In this document: positions 1 to 9,591 of the stretch, one piece after another | Layout of the letters: each line of letters begins with the position of its first letter | How positions within the stretch are numbered: position 1 is the first letter of the stretch | Assembly: GCF_034344865.1 (NCBI RefSeq) | Contig: NZ_CP133774.1 | Coordinates: 682,001 to 746,000 of the forward strand | Direction of reading: 5' to 3' | Source of the DNA: Pseudomonas sp. 10S4 | Lineage (GTDB): Bacteria > Pseudomonadota > Gammaproteobacteria > Pseudomonadales > Pseudomonadaceae | Length of the DNA stretch: 64,000 bases | Position numbers and translations under genes: made by a program | Notes under the pieces: generated by a model | What the model was told of the DNA's origin: nothing | The model's database searches: none | Seen by the model: the letters and a program-made list of their open reading frames with translations, nothing else

Positions 1-252
1 ACCACCACCACGGCGGGCATTCTGGCGCCGATGATGGCGGGACTGGCGGCGACGCAAAGCTCTTTGGTGGCATTGGCGATTGGCGCCGGTTCAGTGTTTT
101 TCTGCCACGTGAACGACGCCGGATTCTGGATGGTGCGCGAGTACTTTGGCTTGCAGCTCAAACAGACAATCTGGGTCTGGTCGATTCTGCAAACCATCGT
201 TTCGGTGGTGGGGTTGGTCGGGACGTTGTTGTGGTGGCATTGGTTGACGTGA
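1..252 (+). CDS. GntP-family gluconate-type permease, C-terminal fragment
   Basis: The window opens inside this gene, so only the last 83 residues are visible, in frame 1 from the first base. They contain the run AIGAGSVFFCHVNDAGFWM and a final hydrophobic helix ending in a Trp-rich tail, which matches the C-terminus of GntP/GntT gluconate:proton symporters (the HVNDAGFW motif is strongly conserved there). The product would be an inner-membrane carrier for gluconate or a related sugar acid. The exact substrate cannot be judged from this end. A convergent transporter gene follows 23 bases after the stop. Confidence 0.85.
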   Translation, partial: TTTTAGILAPMMAGLAATQSSLVALAIGAGSVFFCHVNDAGFWMVREYFGLQLKQTIWVWSILQTIVSVVGLVGTLLWWHWLT

Positions 253-275
253 TGGCCGCTCCGTCCCCGGGATAG

Positions 276-1589
276 TTACAGACAGGGAGCCACGCGGCGG
301 CTCCCGACATGGGGCATGCGCGCGCTGAAATATGCCGCGCTGCCCACGCCCACTGCTCCCATCACTGTACAGAACATCACGCAGATCCACGGACTCCACG
401 GCATCAGACCGATCAACAGCAGCGGTGTGATACTCGCCCACGCGGCGTAGGCAATGTTGTAAGTGAAGGATATCCCCGAGACGCGAATCCGCGCCGGGAA
501 CAGGCTGACCATCACCGAAGGCACCGCGCCGACCACCCCACAACTGAGGCCGGCAATCGCGTACGCCAGACCGATCCAGTCACCGCCAATGATCAGGCAG
601 GTGTAGAGCACGCCGATGCCCAGCGGCAGCAGCAGGCTGTAAAGCATGACTGTGCGCCAGGCACCGATGCGGTCAACAAGCAAGCCAGCAAGCACGCAAC
701 CGACGTTCAGGAACACGATGCCCAAGGCGCTCAGGGCGAAGGTGTGACTGGCGGTCATGCCGAAGGTTTTCTGCATCATGGTCGGGGTGATGACCACAAA
801 CACCACCACGGCGGAGGTCAGCACGCAGGTGAGGATCATCGCCGGCCACATGGCCAGGCGATGCTCGCGCAGAACCGTGCGCAGCGGCAGTTCGACGGTC
901 GCATCGCGCTGGGCCTGCATGGCCATGAACACCGGGGTTTCGCTAAGCCAACGACGCAGCCAGACACCGATCACCCCAAACACGCCACCCAGCAGGAACG
1001 GGTAGCGCCAGGCGTAATCAAGGATTTCTGCCGGAGTGAATGCCTGCGCCAGAAAGGTCGCGGTCAACGCGCCGATCAGGTAGCCAAACGTCAGCCCGGC
1101 TTGCAGGAAACCCAGCGCATAACCGCGATGACCGACCGGCGCGTGCTCAGCAACGAACACCCAGGCGCTCGGCACTTCACCACCCACCGCCGCCCCCTGG
1201 AGGATGCGCAATGCCAACAGCAGCAGCGGCGCGAAATAACCGATTTGCGCGTACGTCGGCATGATGCCGATCAGCAGGCACGGCAGCGCCATCATCAGGA
1301 TGCTCAGGCTGAAGACTTTCTTGCGCCCCAGTTTGTCGGCGAAGTGCGCCATCAGAATCCCGCCCAGCGGCCGCGCCAGGTAACCGGTGACAAAAATCCC
1401 GAAACTTTGCAGCAAGCGCAGCCACTCGGGCATTTCCGGTGGAAAGAACAGTTGGCTGAGGGTCAGGGCGAAAAACACGAAAATGATGAAATCGTAGATT
1501 TCCAGCGCCCCGCCGAGCGCCGCAAGGCCCAGGGTCTTGTAGTCAGCACGGGTGAACGGCACCGGGCGCGTTTCGGTATTGGCAGTCAT
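276..1589 (-). CDS. MFS transporter, metabolite:H+ symporter (MHS) family
   Basis: This is a 437-residue inner-membrane carrier with about 12 hydrophobic segments. The loop 2-3 signature ([14 protein letters not shown]) and the loop [14 protein letters not shown] are typical of the MHS group, which includes citrate, alpha-ketoglutarate, proline/betaine and shikimate importers, so an organic acid or related compound is the likely substrate. I chose the ATG at 1589, giving an N-terminus of MTANTETRP. The upstream in-frame ATG at 1628 would add 13 residues that do not look like family sequence. It diverges from the second panB gene across about 170 bases, so a shared pantothenate or keto-acid theme is possible but unproven. 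Confidence 0.85.
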   Translation of the reverse strand: MTANTETRPVPFTRADYKTLGLAALGGALEIYDFIIFVFFALTLSQLFFPPEMPEWLRLLQSFGIFVTGYLARPLGGILMAHFADKLGRKKVFSLSILMMALPCLLIGIMPTYAQIGYFAPLLLLALRILQGAAVGGEVPSAWVFVAEHAPVGHRGYALGFLQAGLTFGYLIGALTATFLAQAFTPAEILDYAWRYPFLLGGVFGVIGVWLRRWLSETPVFMAMQAQRDATVELPLRTVLREHRLAMWPAMILTCVLTSAVVVFVVITPTMMQKTFGMTASHTFALSALGIVFLNVGCVLAGLLVDRIGAWRTVMLYSLLLPLGIGVLYTCLIIGGDWIGLAYAIAGLSCGVVGAVPSVMVSLFPARIRVSGISFTYNIAYAAWASITPLLLIGLMPWSPWICVMFCTVMGAVGVGSAAYFSARMPHVGSRRVAPCL

Positions 1590-1757
1590 GAAAAGAACTC
1601 TGGCACAGGCAAAAACCAAGGCGCCCATGGTCTACGCAAATGCGCCACTGGACAACCCGATCAGGCCCCTGGGTTGGTTTTTAGCGGTTCTCTGTGCATT
1701 GAATTCACTGGCGCGACACCAATAATCGGGCACTTTCCAATCCACAGGAAAGCCGCC

Positions 1758-2576
1758 ATGAGCAGCCATAACCGCAGTAAACGCCTGACCGTTCCCCAAC
1801 TGGTAGCGATGAAAGGCCAACAGAAAATCGTCTCGCTGACCGCCTACACCCGCTCGATGGCCGAGTTGATGGACCCGTTTGTCGACTTCGTGCTGATCGG
1901 CGATTCCACCGCCATGGTCGGCTACGGTCGTACCTCGACCCTGGACATGAGCCTGGAAGAAATCATCGGCCATACCCGCGCGGTGGTGGCCAGCACCCGG
2001 CAGGCCTGCGTGATTGCCGACATGCCGTTCGGCAGTTATCAGGAATCGCCGCAACAGGCCTACCGCAATTGCGCCGAAGTGCTGGCCCGCACAGGCTGCG
2101 ATGCGCTCAAGCTCGAAGGCGGCAAGGCCTTGGCCAGCACCGTGGAGTTCCTGGTGCAGCGCGGCATTCCGGTGATGGCGCACATCGGCCTGATGCCGCA
2201 ATACGTCAACGTCATGGGCGGTTTCAAGACTCAAGGTTTGAATGATGCGACCGCTACGGCCATCGAGGAAGATGCTCGCGCGCACCTCGCGGCCGGCGCG
2301 TTCAGCTTGTTGCTGGAAGGTGTGGCCGAACCGTTGGCCCGGCGCATCAGCGATTTCTCGCCGATGCCGACCATTGGCATCGGCGCCTCGCCAGCCTGCG
2401 ACGGGCAAGTGTTGGTGACCGAGGATGTGCTGGGACTGGGCGGCGACTATGTGCCGCGCTTCGTCAAACCCTATGCGGACGTCAGCGCACTGATCAGCCA
2501 GGCCTTCGAGTGTTTTGCCGATGAAGTGCGCAGCGGCCAGTTTCCGCAGATGCAGCATTGTTATGGCGTCAGCTGA
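1758..2576 (+). CDS. panB: 3-methyl-2-oxobutanoate hydroxymethyltransferase paralogue (PanB2)
   Basis: The 272-residue protein belongs to the PanB TIM-barrel family, which transfers a hydroxymethyl group from methylene-THF to alpha-ketoisovalerate in pantothenate synthesis. The metal-binding aspartates (LIGDST and IADMPFGS), the substrate lysine (LKLEGG) and the glutamate in LLLEGV are all present, so it looks catalytically competent. It differs clearly from the panB copy at 56152 around the active-site loop ([11 protein letters not shown] instead of [11 protein letters not shown]). The start at 1758 follows an AGGAAA ribosome site; the open frame runs much further upstream but that extension is antisense to the MFS gene. 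It overlaps the MocR-type gene tail to tail by 16 bases. It is not linked to panC or panD, so its physiological substrate may differ. Confidence 0.88.
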   Translation: MSSHNRSKRLTVPQLVAMKGQQKIVSLTAYTRSMAELMDPFVDFVLIGDSTAMVGYGRTSTLDMSLEEIIGHTRAVVASTRQACVIADMPFGSYQESPQQAYRNCAEVLARTGCDALKLEGGKALASTVEFLVQRGIPVMAHIGLMPQYVNVMGGFKTQGLNDATATAIEEDARAHLAAGAFSLLLEGVAEPLARRISDFSPMPTIGIGASPACDGQVLVTEDVLGLGGDYVPRFVKPYADVSALISQAFECFADEVRSGQFPQMQHCYGVS

Positions 2577-3958
2577 AGCTCCTGATCAATCGCCTCGGCC
2601 AGCGACTTCACTGCTTGGCCGATGTCCTTGCTCCAGTCGACGGTGTAACTCAGGCGCAGGCAATCACCCCACAACCCCTGCTGGCTGAACAGCGCTCCGG
2701 GTGCGATCACGATGCGTTTGGCCAACAGACGCTCGTACACCCGGCGCATGTCCACCGGGTGAACTGATTGCACCCACAGCGTCGCGCCCCCGGCTGCCGC
2801 CACCACGTTGAGTTGGTCGGCGGCGTGCTCTTGTAGCAGACGAGTCATCTGCGCCATGCGCCCAGCCAACAGGCCGCGCAACACCTGTGTGTGCTGATCG
2901 ATACGTCGCGAGCTGAATAAACGGGCGAGGGCTTTTTGACGGATTGGCGACAGGCGAAAGGCCCGGTCCAGGCACTGACGCTGCATCGCCGCTTCCTGTC
3001 CACGAATCAGCACATAGCCGAACGGTGCTTCCGAACCGATGACCTTATCGATGGTGGAAAACACCAGCAGCCGTTGGGGGTTGGCGAAATCACGGTAGCG
3101 CGACTGCTCGGCAAAGAAACCGAATTCGCCGTAGCTGTCGTTTTCGAACAACCAAACATTGCGCTCACTCAACCATTCACATAACTGTTGTTTGTCGGCC
3201 GCCGCCATGAGGCTGCCGTGGGGAATGTTCACCGTCGAAGAAAGCACTGCCAACGCCACAGGCTCACGCTGCAACACCTCGTGTATCTGTTGCAGGTCGA
3301 AGCGCCCGTCGGTGTTCAGCGGCACCTCAATTACCCGGATATTCGCTGCGTGCAACTGCCGCAAAATCGCCCAGGAACACGGCGACTCGACCAACGCCAC
3401 GCTCCCGTGCAGGTTCAGCGCGGCCAGCGACATGTCCAAGACACTGCGCAGGTCGGCACCGATGTACACCTGTTCCGGCCGCCAGTAATGTTCGGTCGAA
3501 CGGGTGTAGCGCTCAGCCAATACCGTGCGCAACTCGATCTCGCCAAACGGTTGATACAACGGCACGGCCGAACGCGGGTATTGGCGCGCCAGTTCGCGTT
3601 CGATCATCAGCAGTGGATTTTCCAGGGACAGCAACATCGACGGCGCATCGCTGCACAGCGCCAGCATGCCAGGCTGGCGCGCGTAGGCGTAAACGTTGTC
3701 GAGCAGATTGTCGGCCGGTGCCGGGGGTTGCATTGCAGTCGCAGGGCAGAAGTAGCCAAGTTTGGGTCGGGAAAAGACGCGCCCCGCATCCTCAAGCAAG
3801 GCATAGGCATATTTGGTGGTGGATACCGAGACATTCAGGCGCAACGCCAACTGGCGCAATGACGGTAGTTTTAACTCGCCGTCAGTCCTGGCCGAGTCAA
3901 TCAGCTCGACCAGATAGCGATACACGGCCTGGTAGGCGAAAGCACTGTCCTTGTTCAA
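2561..3958 (-). CDS. MocR-type GntR regulator with aminotransferase-like domain
   Basis: This 465-residue protein has an N-terminal GntR winged helix (residues about 8-72, with [18 protein letters not shown] as the recognition region) fused to a fold-type I PLP aminotransferase-like domain. A lysine at the expected PLP site lies in [17 protein letters not shown]. MocR regulators usually sense PLP or an amino compound and control a neighbouring gene. Here it is transcribed divergently from the atoE-like carrier gene across about 180 bases, so that carrier is the most likely target. The short tail-to-tail overlap with panB2 makes panB2 a less likely one. Confidence 0.85.
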   Translation of the reverse strand: MNKDSAFAYQAVYRYLVELIDSARTDGELKLPSLRQLALRLNVSVSTTKYAYALLEDAGRVFSRPKLGYFCPATAMQPPAPADNLLDNVYAYARQPGMLALCSDAPSMLLSLENPLLMIERELARQYPRSAVPLYQPFGEIELRTVLAERYTRSTEHYWRPEQVYIGADLRSVLDMSLAALNLHGSVALVESPCSWAILRQLHAANIRVIEVPLNTDGRFDLQQIHEVLQREPVALAVLSSTVNIPHGSLMAAADKQQLCEWLSERNVWLFENDSYGEFGFFAEQSRYRDFANPQRLLVFSTIDKVIGSEAPFGYVLIRGQEAAMQRQCLDRAFRLSPIRQKALARLFSSRRIDQHTQVLRGLLAGRMAQMTRLLQEHAADQLNVVAAAGGATLWVQSVHPVDMRRVYERLLAKRIVIAPGALFSQQGLWGDCLRLSYTVDWSKDIGQAVKSLAEAIDQELQLTP

Positions 3959-4140
3959 TCGTGGTCATTCCTGAGGTTGGGCACGGCGCAGCATCCTCCC
4001 TTGGTGGACATGACGCAATCCGCACAAAACAGCAAAACAGCCCCGCAAAAAAACCTCGATTGATTTACTGTTGGCACCTGACCAGACGGGCCTTTGCGGC
4101 CCGGAACACCACAATAATCATAAAAATCCGAGGTACACCC

Positions 4141-5559
4141 GTGGCCGCTGATATCGACGATAGCCGCTATGCCCGTTTTGCCCTGCGCTGCTCAAGTTTT
4201 GCCGAGCGCTGGTTCCCCGATTCCTGGGTATTCGCAGCCCTTGCAGTGATCATCGTCGCCGTGGCGACCATGGCCATGGGCGCCAAACCCACCGACGCCG
4301 CCATGGCGTTCGGTGACGGGTTCTGGAGTCTGATCCCGTTCACCATGCAGATGGCGTTCGTGGTGATCGGCGGTTATGTGGTCGCCAGTTCACCGCCAGC
4401 CGTGAAGCTGATTGATCGCCTGGCGCGAATCCCGAAAAACGGCCGCTCCGCCGTAGCCTGGGTCGCGTTGATTTCGATGGTCGCGTCGTTGCTCAACTGG
4501 GGACTGTCGCTGGTGTTCGGCGGTTTGCTGGTACGCGCCCTCGCCCGCCGCACCGATCTGAAAATGGATTACCGCGCGGCCGGTGCGGCGGCTTATCTGG
4601 GGCTTGGCGCTGTCTGGGCGCTGGGGCTGTCCTCGTCCGCCGCGCAATTGCAGGCCAACCCGGCCAGCCTGCCGCCGTCGATTCTATCGATCACCGGGGT
4701 CATCCCGTTTACTCAAACGATCTTTCTCTGGCAGTCCGGCGTGCTGTTGCTGGCGCTGATTGTGGTCTCGCTGATCATTGCCTACGCCACCGCGCCCGGC
4801 CCGAATACCGCGCGTGACGCCAAGGCCTGCGGCATCGACCCGAGTTTCAACCTGCCACCGCTGCAACTACGAACGCGTCCCGGCGAATGGCTGGAACATA
4901 GCCCATTGCTGACGATTCTGCTGGTGTTGTTGGCCGGCGGCTGGCTGTTTCATGAGTTCTCGACCAAACCGGCGATCAGCGCGATCTCCGGGTTGAACAC
5001 TTACAACTTCCTGTTCCTGATGCTCGGCGCCCTGCTGCACTGGCGCCCGCGCAGTTTCCTCGATGCCGTGGCCCGCGCGGTGCCGACCACCACTGGCGTG
5101 CTGATTCAGTTCCCGCTGTACGGTTCGATTGCAGCACTGATGACCACCGTCAAAGGCGCTGACGCCCAGACCCTGGCCCATCACATCTCGACCTTTTTCG
5201 TACAGATCGCCTCCCACGACACCTACGCGTTGTTGATGGGTGTGTACTCGGCGATTCTCGGGTTCTTCATCCCGTCGGGCGGCGGCAAATGGATCATCGA
5301 AGCGCCGTACGTCATGCAAGTGGCCACAGACCTCAACTACCACCTGGGCTGGGCGGTGCAAATCTACAACGCCGCCGAAGCCCTGCCGAACCTGATCAAC
5401 CCGTTCTACATGCTGCCGCTGCTGGGCGTGCTGGGGTTGAAGGCGCGGGACTTGATCGGGTTTTCGTTCGTGCAGTTGCTGGTACACACGCCATTGGTGT
5501 TGTTTCTGCTGTGGGCGTTGGGGACGACGCTGGTTTATACGGCGCCGGTGATGCCTTAA
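4141..5559 (+). CDS. atoE: AtoE-like short-chain fatty acid transporter
   Basis: A 472-residue, very hydrophobic inner-membrane protein matching the AtoE/TIGR00366 family of short-chain fatty acid (acetoacetate, butyrate) carriers. Diagnostic stretches are SLLNWGLSLVFGGLLVR near residue 115, SSSAAQLQAN in the middle and GFFIPSGGGKWIIEAPY near residue 375. The start is GTG at 4141, preceded by AGG with good spacing; the frame is open for another 176 codons upstream, but those are antisense to the MocR gene. No CoA-transferase or thiolase gene is adjacent, so it probably acts as a stand-alone uptake system controlled by the divergent MocR-type regulator. Confidence 0.85.
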   Translation: MAADIDDSRYARFALRCSSFAERWFPDSWVFAALAVIIVAVATMAMGAKPTDAAMAFGDGFWSLIPFTMQMAFVVIGGYVVASSPPAVKLIDRLARIPKNGRSAVAWVALISMVASLLNWGLSLVFGGLLVRALARRTDLKMDYRAAGAAAYLGLGAVWALGLSSSAAQLQANPASLPPSILSITGVIPFTQTIFLWQSGVLLLALIVVSLIIAYATAPGPNTARDAKACGIDPSFNLPPLQLRTRPGEWLEHSPLLTILLVLLAGGWLFHEFSTKPAISAISGLNTYNFLFLMLGALLHWRPRSFLDAVARAVPTTTGVLIQFPLYGSIAALMTTVKGADAQTLAHHISTFFVQIASHDTYALLMGVYSAILGFFIPSGGGKWIIEAPYVMQVATDLNYHLGWAVQIYNAAEALPNLINPFYMLPLLGVLGLKARDLIGFSFVQLLVHTPLVLFLLWALGTTLVYTAPVMP

Positions 5560-5600
5560 ATATTCTCAGGCGTTCATCGGTTCTACGATGAACGCCGCTT

Positions 5601-5735
5601 CTGTGGCGAGGGAGCTTGCTCCCGCTCGGCTGCGAAGCAGTCGTAACGCGCCCACCTCGTTTCTCCTGAAACAACACGGTTGCTGATATCAGGGCCGCTT
5701 CGCGCCCCAACGGGAGCAAGCTCCCTCGCCACGGG
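5601..5735. repeat. Paired REP element (GTGGCGAGGGAGCTTGCTCCC family)
   Basis: Two copies of the same roughly 40-base palindromic unit face each other: CTGTGGCGAGGGAGCTTGC at 5601 and its reverse complement ending at 5735, around a spacer of about 50 bases. It fills most of the gap between atoE and the phosphoesterase gene and may also terminate atoE transcription. The same family recurs at 58414 and, in a variant, at 63522. Confidence 0.85.
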
Positions 5736-5853
5736 TTTTGTGTCAGGCATGCAACTGCGGATCAGATCCGACATCGTGTAACCTCCCCGTCACATCGCGC
5801 TGCTAGCGTCCCGCCGAAATACATTGCAACAATTTCGCGAAAAAGGAATTGGA

Positions 5854-7550
5854 ATGAACGACGACAAAGACGGAAACGACCTCCCCTCCTCCGAAGCCGA
5901 TCAACCCACGGATACCAGTCGCCGCCGCTTCCTTGGCGGTGTTGCCGTACTGGGTGTCGGTGCAACGCTGAGTGCTTGTGGTAATCAAGGGGACAGTTCC
6001 GGCAAACCGGTTGAACGCTCGCTGACACCTGCCGAGCTGGATAAAGCCCTGCAAGAAAACGTCAAAAACGTCGTGGTGATCTACGGCGAAAACCGCAGCT
6101 TCAATAACTTGTTTGCCGACTTCCCGGGCGTCGAAAAACCGCTGTCGGCGCTCAAGCCGGAGGAAGGCGCGCAGCAGGATCGCGACGGCAGCGCGCTGTC
6201 GACCTTGCCGCCGGTTTGGGGGGCATTAACCAAGTTGGCCCGCAAACCCTCGATGGCGTGATTTACCCCGCCGGTACGCAATTTCAGGAACACCTGCCGA
6301 ATGCGCCGTACGCCCTCAAAGGCCCGCAAGGCGAAGACTTGCCGCTGAGTCTGGTGACCCGCGACCTGTGGCACGTGTTCTATCAGAACCAGATGCAAAT
6401 CAACGGCGGCAAGAACGACCGCTTTGTCGCCTGGGCCGACTCCGGTGGCCTGACGATGGGCCATTACGCCCAGACTCGTTATTCATTGCGTTTGTGGGAT
6501 GTGGCCAAGGAGTTCGTGCTCTGCGACAACTTCTTCCAGGGGGCATTCGGTGGCTCGTACCTGAACCATCAATACCTGATCAGCGCCCAGGTGCCGTTCT
6601 ACCCGGATGCTGCCAATTCGATCGCCAAGCCGCAGATCGCCACGCTGCAAAGCGATGACCCGACCGACAATCGCCTCAAGCCGCTGGACGCCTCGCCCGC
6701 CAGCGCCATGACTGGCCCGCCGCAGTTCGGCCCAAGCCTATTGACGCCGGATGGCTACGCGGTAAACACCATGGCGCCGCCCTATTGGCCGACCTGGATC
6801 CGCGATCCCGAGCGCCCGGACTACGCCAAACCTTTGCCGAGCGTGCTGGTACCACAAACCCACGACCACATCGGCGACAAGCTCTCGAAAAAGAATGTCG
6901 ACTGGGCCTGGTACGGCGGCGCATGGCAAGCCACGATCGAGGAGTACAAGGATTCGGGCGCCATTCCGAAGATCCCGAATTTCCAGTACCACCATCAGCC
7001 GTTCAACTACTTCAAGCGCCAAGGTCCGGAAAACCCGGCCGAGCGCGCCAAGCGCTTGCGCGATGGCGGTTTGGGCGATGAGTCGAGCACCAACAAGTTC
7101 CTGGCCGACGCCGAAGCCGGCAAGCTGCCCGCGGTGACGTTCTACAAACCCCAGGGCAACCTGAACATGCACGCCGGTTACGCCGACATCGCGTCGGGCG
7201 ACCGGCATATCGTCCGCGCACTGAAAGTGCTGCAGCAAAGTCCGCAATGGAAAAACATGGTGGTGGTGATCACCGTCGACGAGAACGGCGGCTGGTGGGA
7301 CCACGTTGCCCCGCCCAAAGGCGATCGCTGGGGCCCGGGAACGCGTATTCCGGCCCTGGTAATTTCACCGTTCTCGCGCAAGGGCACGGTGGATCACACG
7401 GTGTATGACACCGCTTCGATCCTGCGGCTGATCACTCGCACCTTTCAACTGGAAACCCTCGACGGGATCAAAATGCGTGATGACGCGATGATCGCCCGGG
7501 GCCAGAAGCCGATGGGGGATTTGACCAACGCTCTGCATTTTCCGGGTTGA
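5854..7550 (+). pseudogene. Tat-exported AcpA-type acid phosphatase/phospholipase C, frameshifted
   Basis: The two frames together encode a phosphoesterase of the AcpA/phospholipase C family, about 565 residues. The N-terminus carries a twin-arginine signal (TSRRRFLGG) followed by a hydrophobic stretch and a lipobox-like LSAC. Family motifs are GENRSFNNLF near residue 80 and VDENGGWWDHVAPP near residue 485, which hold the metal and catalytic residues. The reading frame breaks at the run of six G at 6218-6223; one extra G would restore PPVWGGINQVGP and join both halves. A 1-base error or loss in this homopolymer explains everything else being intact. If functional, the enzyme acts on phosphate esters outside the cytoplasm. 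Confidence 0.82.
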
Positions 7551-7563
7551 TTGATTGAAGATC

Positions 7564-7620
7564 AAAAGATCGCAGCCTTCGGCAACTCTTACGGGGGAAT
7601 GTCATCGGCTGCGATTTTTT
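7564..7620 (+). terminator. Inverted repeat with T-run after the phosphoesterase gene
   Basis: AAGATCGCAGCC near 7566 pairs with GGCTGCGATTTTTT ending at 7620 across a loop of about 30 bases. The 3' run of six T fits an intrinsic terminator. The arms resemble the third repeat family also seen at 10872-10959. Confidence 0.55.
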
Positions 7621-7705
7621 GCGTGGGTACTGGACCGCTCGACACATCTGGTTTCAGTATGGAGGCGCCCCGCCTACGAGGGCCCACGCTGAAAAGGATC
7701 TGAGC

Positions 7706-8878
7706 ATGTTCAAACTCGCAGGACTTACCCTCGCCGCCCTCACCCTGAGTGCCGCCGCCCACGCCGATGTCGATCTCAAGCTGGGCAGCACCGAGCGCGT
7801 CACCCGACTCTTCGCTTACCCCAACAACTGCAACGTAATCTGCTTTCGCAACTGGACGCTGGAGCAGACCGTCGAGCATTACCTGACCCAAAGCGTGCAG
7901 CGCGATGGTTACAGCGCCGCCAAAGTCCTGGTGAAAACCGATAACGATCAGCTCTACGCCGAAATCAGCGGCGTACCCAATGGGTATGAAAAACCCCTGG
8001 CAGCGCTGCTCGATGCCGGGGATCTGGCCTACAACGGCGCCAGCAAACTCAACGCCGACGGCAAGTGGGCTTACAGCTGGTATCTGTTCCTGCCATTGGG
8101 CATGGCGCTGGAAAACCGCAAAAGTGTCGAGCTGCTGCACTTCCCGCCGGATTACTCGTTGACCCAGGCCCAGGATTACCTGGAGTCGGCCACGACCGAT
8201 CGCTGGGCCACGCTGCTGGTCGACAACGGTATTCCAGCCGCCCAGACACCGGCCTATCAAACCATCATCGACATCGCGCCAATTGCCGCGCCGTCCAACG
8301 CGGGCAAGGATCTGGAAGGTGTTTACGACTACTTCAAGGACTACCAGACCACCATGGTCAAGGAAGTCAGCCAGAACGCCAAAGGCGCAACATTGCCAAT
8401 GGTCGCCTTCGGTGCGCCGGTGCGTAACTGGATCAAGCAGCAATACGGGGTGACCGTAAATGTGTTGGGCCTGGCAACCATCAGCCCTAGCGCTGGCGTA
8501 AAAGTGCCGGTCTTGGGTTCCAACCATCCAAGTTACATCTGGTACGCCGCCGACCCGGCCAGCTACACCGGTCCGGATGCCCAGGCCAAGGCGGATGCCG
8601 CGGGTCTGACAGTCATGGGCCAGGATTTGAGCGCTGCCTGCTGGCAAGCCGGGATGGGCAGCAAACCGGGCAGTGATCCGAGTGCCCTGCTCAATAGCTG
8701 CACCCAGACCTGGCAAGTGACCCAGAAAGAAAAAACCTGTGAGCTGTTCTACACCTCGATCCGTAACCTGACGCCGGCAGACGCGGCAGCCAAATGCGCC
8801 ACGCCACCGGTCAAGTCCCAGCTCCAACAGCTGCAAGCCCCGGCACCCGCAGCGGCGATCCCTGAACCGCACCTTTGA
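7706..8878 (+). CDS. Secreted protein of unknown function
   Basis: The 390-residue product begins with a clear Sec signal peptide (hydrophobic core LAGLTLAALTLSAAAHA, cleavage near residue 20). The mature part contains six cysteines, two close together near the N-terminus (NNCNVICF) and four in the last third, suggesting disulfide bonds in the periplasm. The C-terminus is a low-complexity Ala/Pro/Gln tail. I do not recognise a catalytic motif or named domain. The start is supported by AAAAGGA upstream. It lies just downstream of the exported phosphoesterase gene in the same direction, but a terminator-like repeat separates them, so co-transcription is doubtful. Confidence 0.7.
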   Translation: MFKLAGLTLAALTLSAAAHADVDLKLGSTERVTRLFAYPNNCNVICFRNWTLEQTVEHYLTQSVQRDGYSAAKVLVKTDNDQLYAEISGVPNGYEKPLAALLDAGDLAYNGASKLNADGKWAYSWYLFLPLGMALENRKSVELLHFPPDYSLTQAQDYLESATTDRWATLLVDNGIPAAQTPAYQTIIDIAPIAAPSNAGKDLEGVYDYFKDYQTTMVKEVSQNAKGATLPMVAFGAPVRNWIKQQYGVTVNVLGLATISPSAGVKVPVLGSNHPSYIWYAADPASYTGPDAQAKADAAGLTVMGQDLSAACWQAGMGSKPGSDPSALLNSCTQTWQVTQKEKTCELFYTSIRNLTPADAAAKCATPPVKSQLQQLQAPAPAAAIPEPHL

Positions 8879-8890
8879 AACGATAAAAGC

Positions 8891-8924
8891 CTTTTGCGCG
8901 TGAGCCATGGCTGACGCGCAAAAG
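8891..8924. other. 34-bp near-perfect palindrome
   Basis: Arms CTTTTGCGCGT and ACGCGCAAAAG flank a central AGCCATGGCT, itself a palindrome; only one base per arm breaks full symmetry. It lies 13 bases after the secreted-protein gene. There is no T-run on the plus strand, so it may be a weak terminator, an RNA-stabilising hairpin or a protein-binding site. Confidence 0.5.
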
Positions 8925-9060
8925 CGCACTATTCGCCTGTCAGTTCTGACAGTAGACCGAATGATTGATTTGCGAGAGGCTTGAGGCATACCCAACTGTT
9001 GCAGGGCTGACAGGAGCGTCAGCTTTCAGAGGTCGCAACACCTTGCCGACAAGGATCGTT

Positions 9061-9585
9061 ATGAAAACCCAAACGTTGGACGGGATGCGAATGCCAACAC
9101 CCGATGGCATCTATCCCTTTGCAGAATTACCCATTCGCCTTGGATTTCCTTCCAGGGCCGACTTTGAAATCATCTGCGACGCCCAAGGCTCAGCCGAGGC
9201 CGTGGTGGCACGTCGGTCATTTCCACGCATCAGCCGAATCTGCCGGGCTTCAGGGCATCTGCTGCCTTATCGCTGTGCGCATACACGGCAACTGGCTCCC
9301 GGCATCCACGTCTACGACCCGCGCTTTTGCGGGCTGCTAAGTCACTCCTGCGACCCGAACGTGTTTCTCGATATGAGCGAGCTGTGGTTATGGGCGCTGA
9401 AGGACATTAACAACGGCGACAGGCTGACAATGGATTACGCCGCGACCGAAGACAAACTGCTGCGCCAGTTCGCCTGCCAGTGTGGCTCGGCGGACTGTCG
9501 CGGCTGGATCACCGGCTACGATGAGCCACCCAACGCCGACGGCCAGCTGTTTTTGCTGCACTGGCGTCGGCGAAGTCTGTGTTGA
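9061..9585 (+). CDS. Small SET-domain protein (putative lysine methyltransferase)
   Basis: This 174-residue protein carries the core of a SET domain. SHSCDPNVFLD matches the cofactor-binding NHSCxPN motif, LTMDYA is the family Tyr motif, and the C-terminal CQCGSADCRGWI matches the post-SET zinc-binding cluster that completes the lysine channel. The N-terminal half (about 90 residues) is less typical. By family knowledge it should use S-adenosylmethionine to methylate a lysine; the target is unknown. The start at 9061 follows AAGGATCG. It converges with the carbonic anhydrase gene with 6 bases between stops. SET proteins are mainly eukaryotic but occur in various bacteria. Confidence 0.8.
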   Translation: MKTQTLDGMRMPTPDGIYPFAELPIRLGFPSRADFEIICDAQGSAEAVVARRSFPRISRICRASGHLLPYRCAHTRQLAPGIHVYDPRFCGLLSHSCDPNVFLDMSELWLWALKDINNGDRLTMDYAATEDKLLRQFACQCGSADCRGWITGYDEPPNADGQLFLLHWRRRSLC

Positions 9586-9591
9586 AAGACG

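Noticed and set aside
309..1757. Long upstream extension of the panB2 reading frame (total 755 codons)
   Set aside because: It is antisense to the MFS transporter, low in complexity (His/Gln/Arg-rich), and the PanB family start at 1758 has its own ribosome site.
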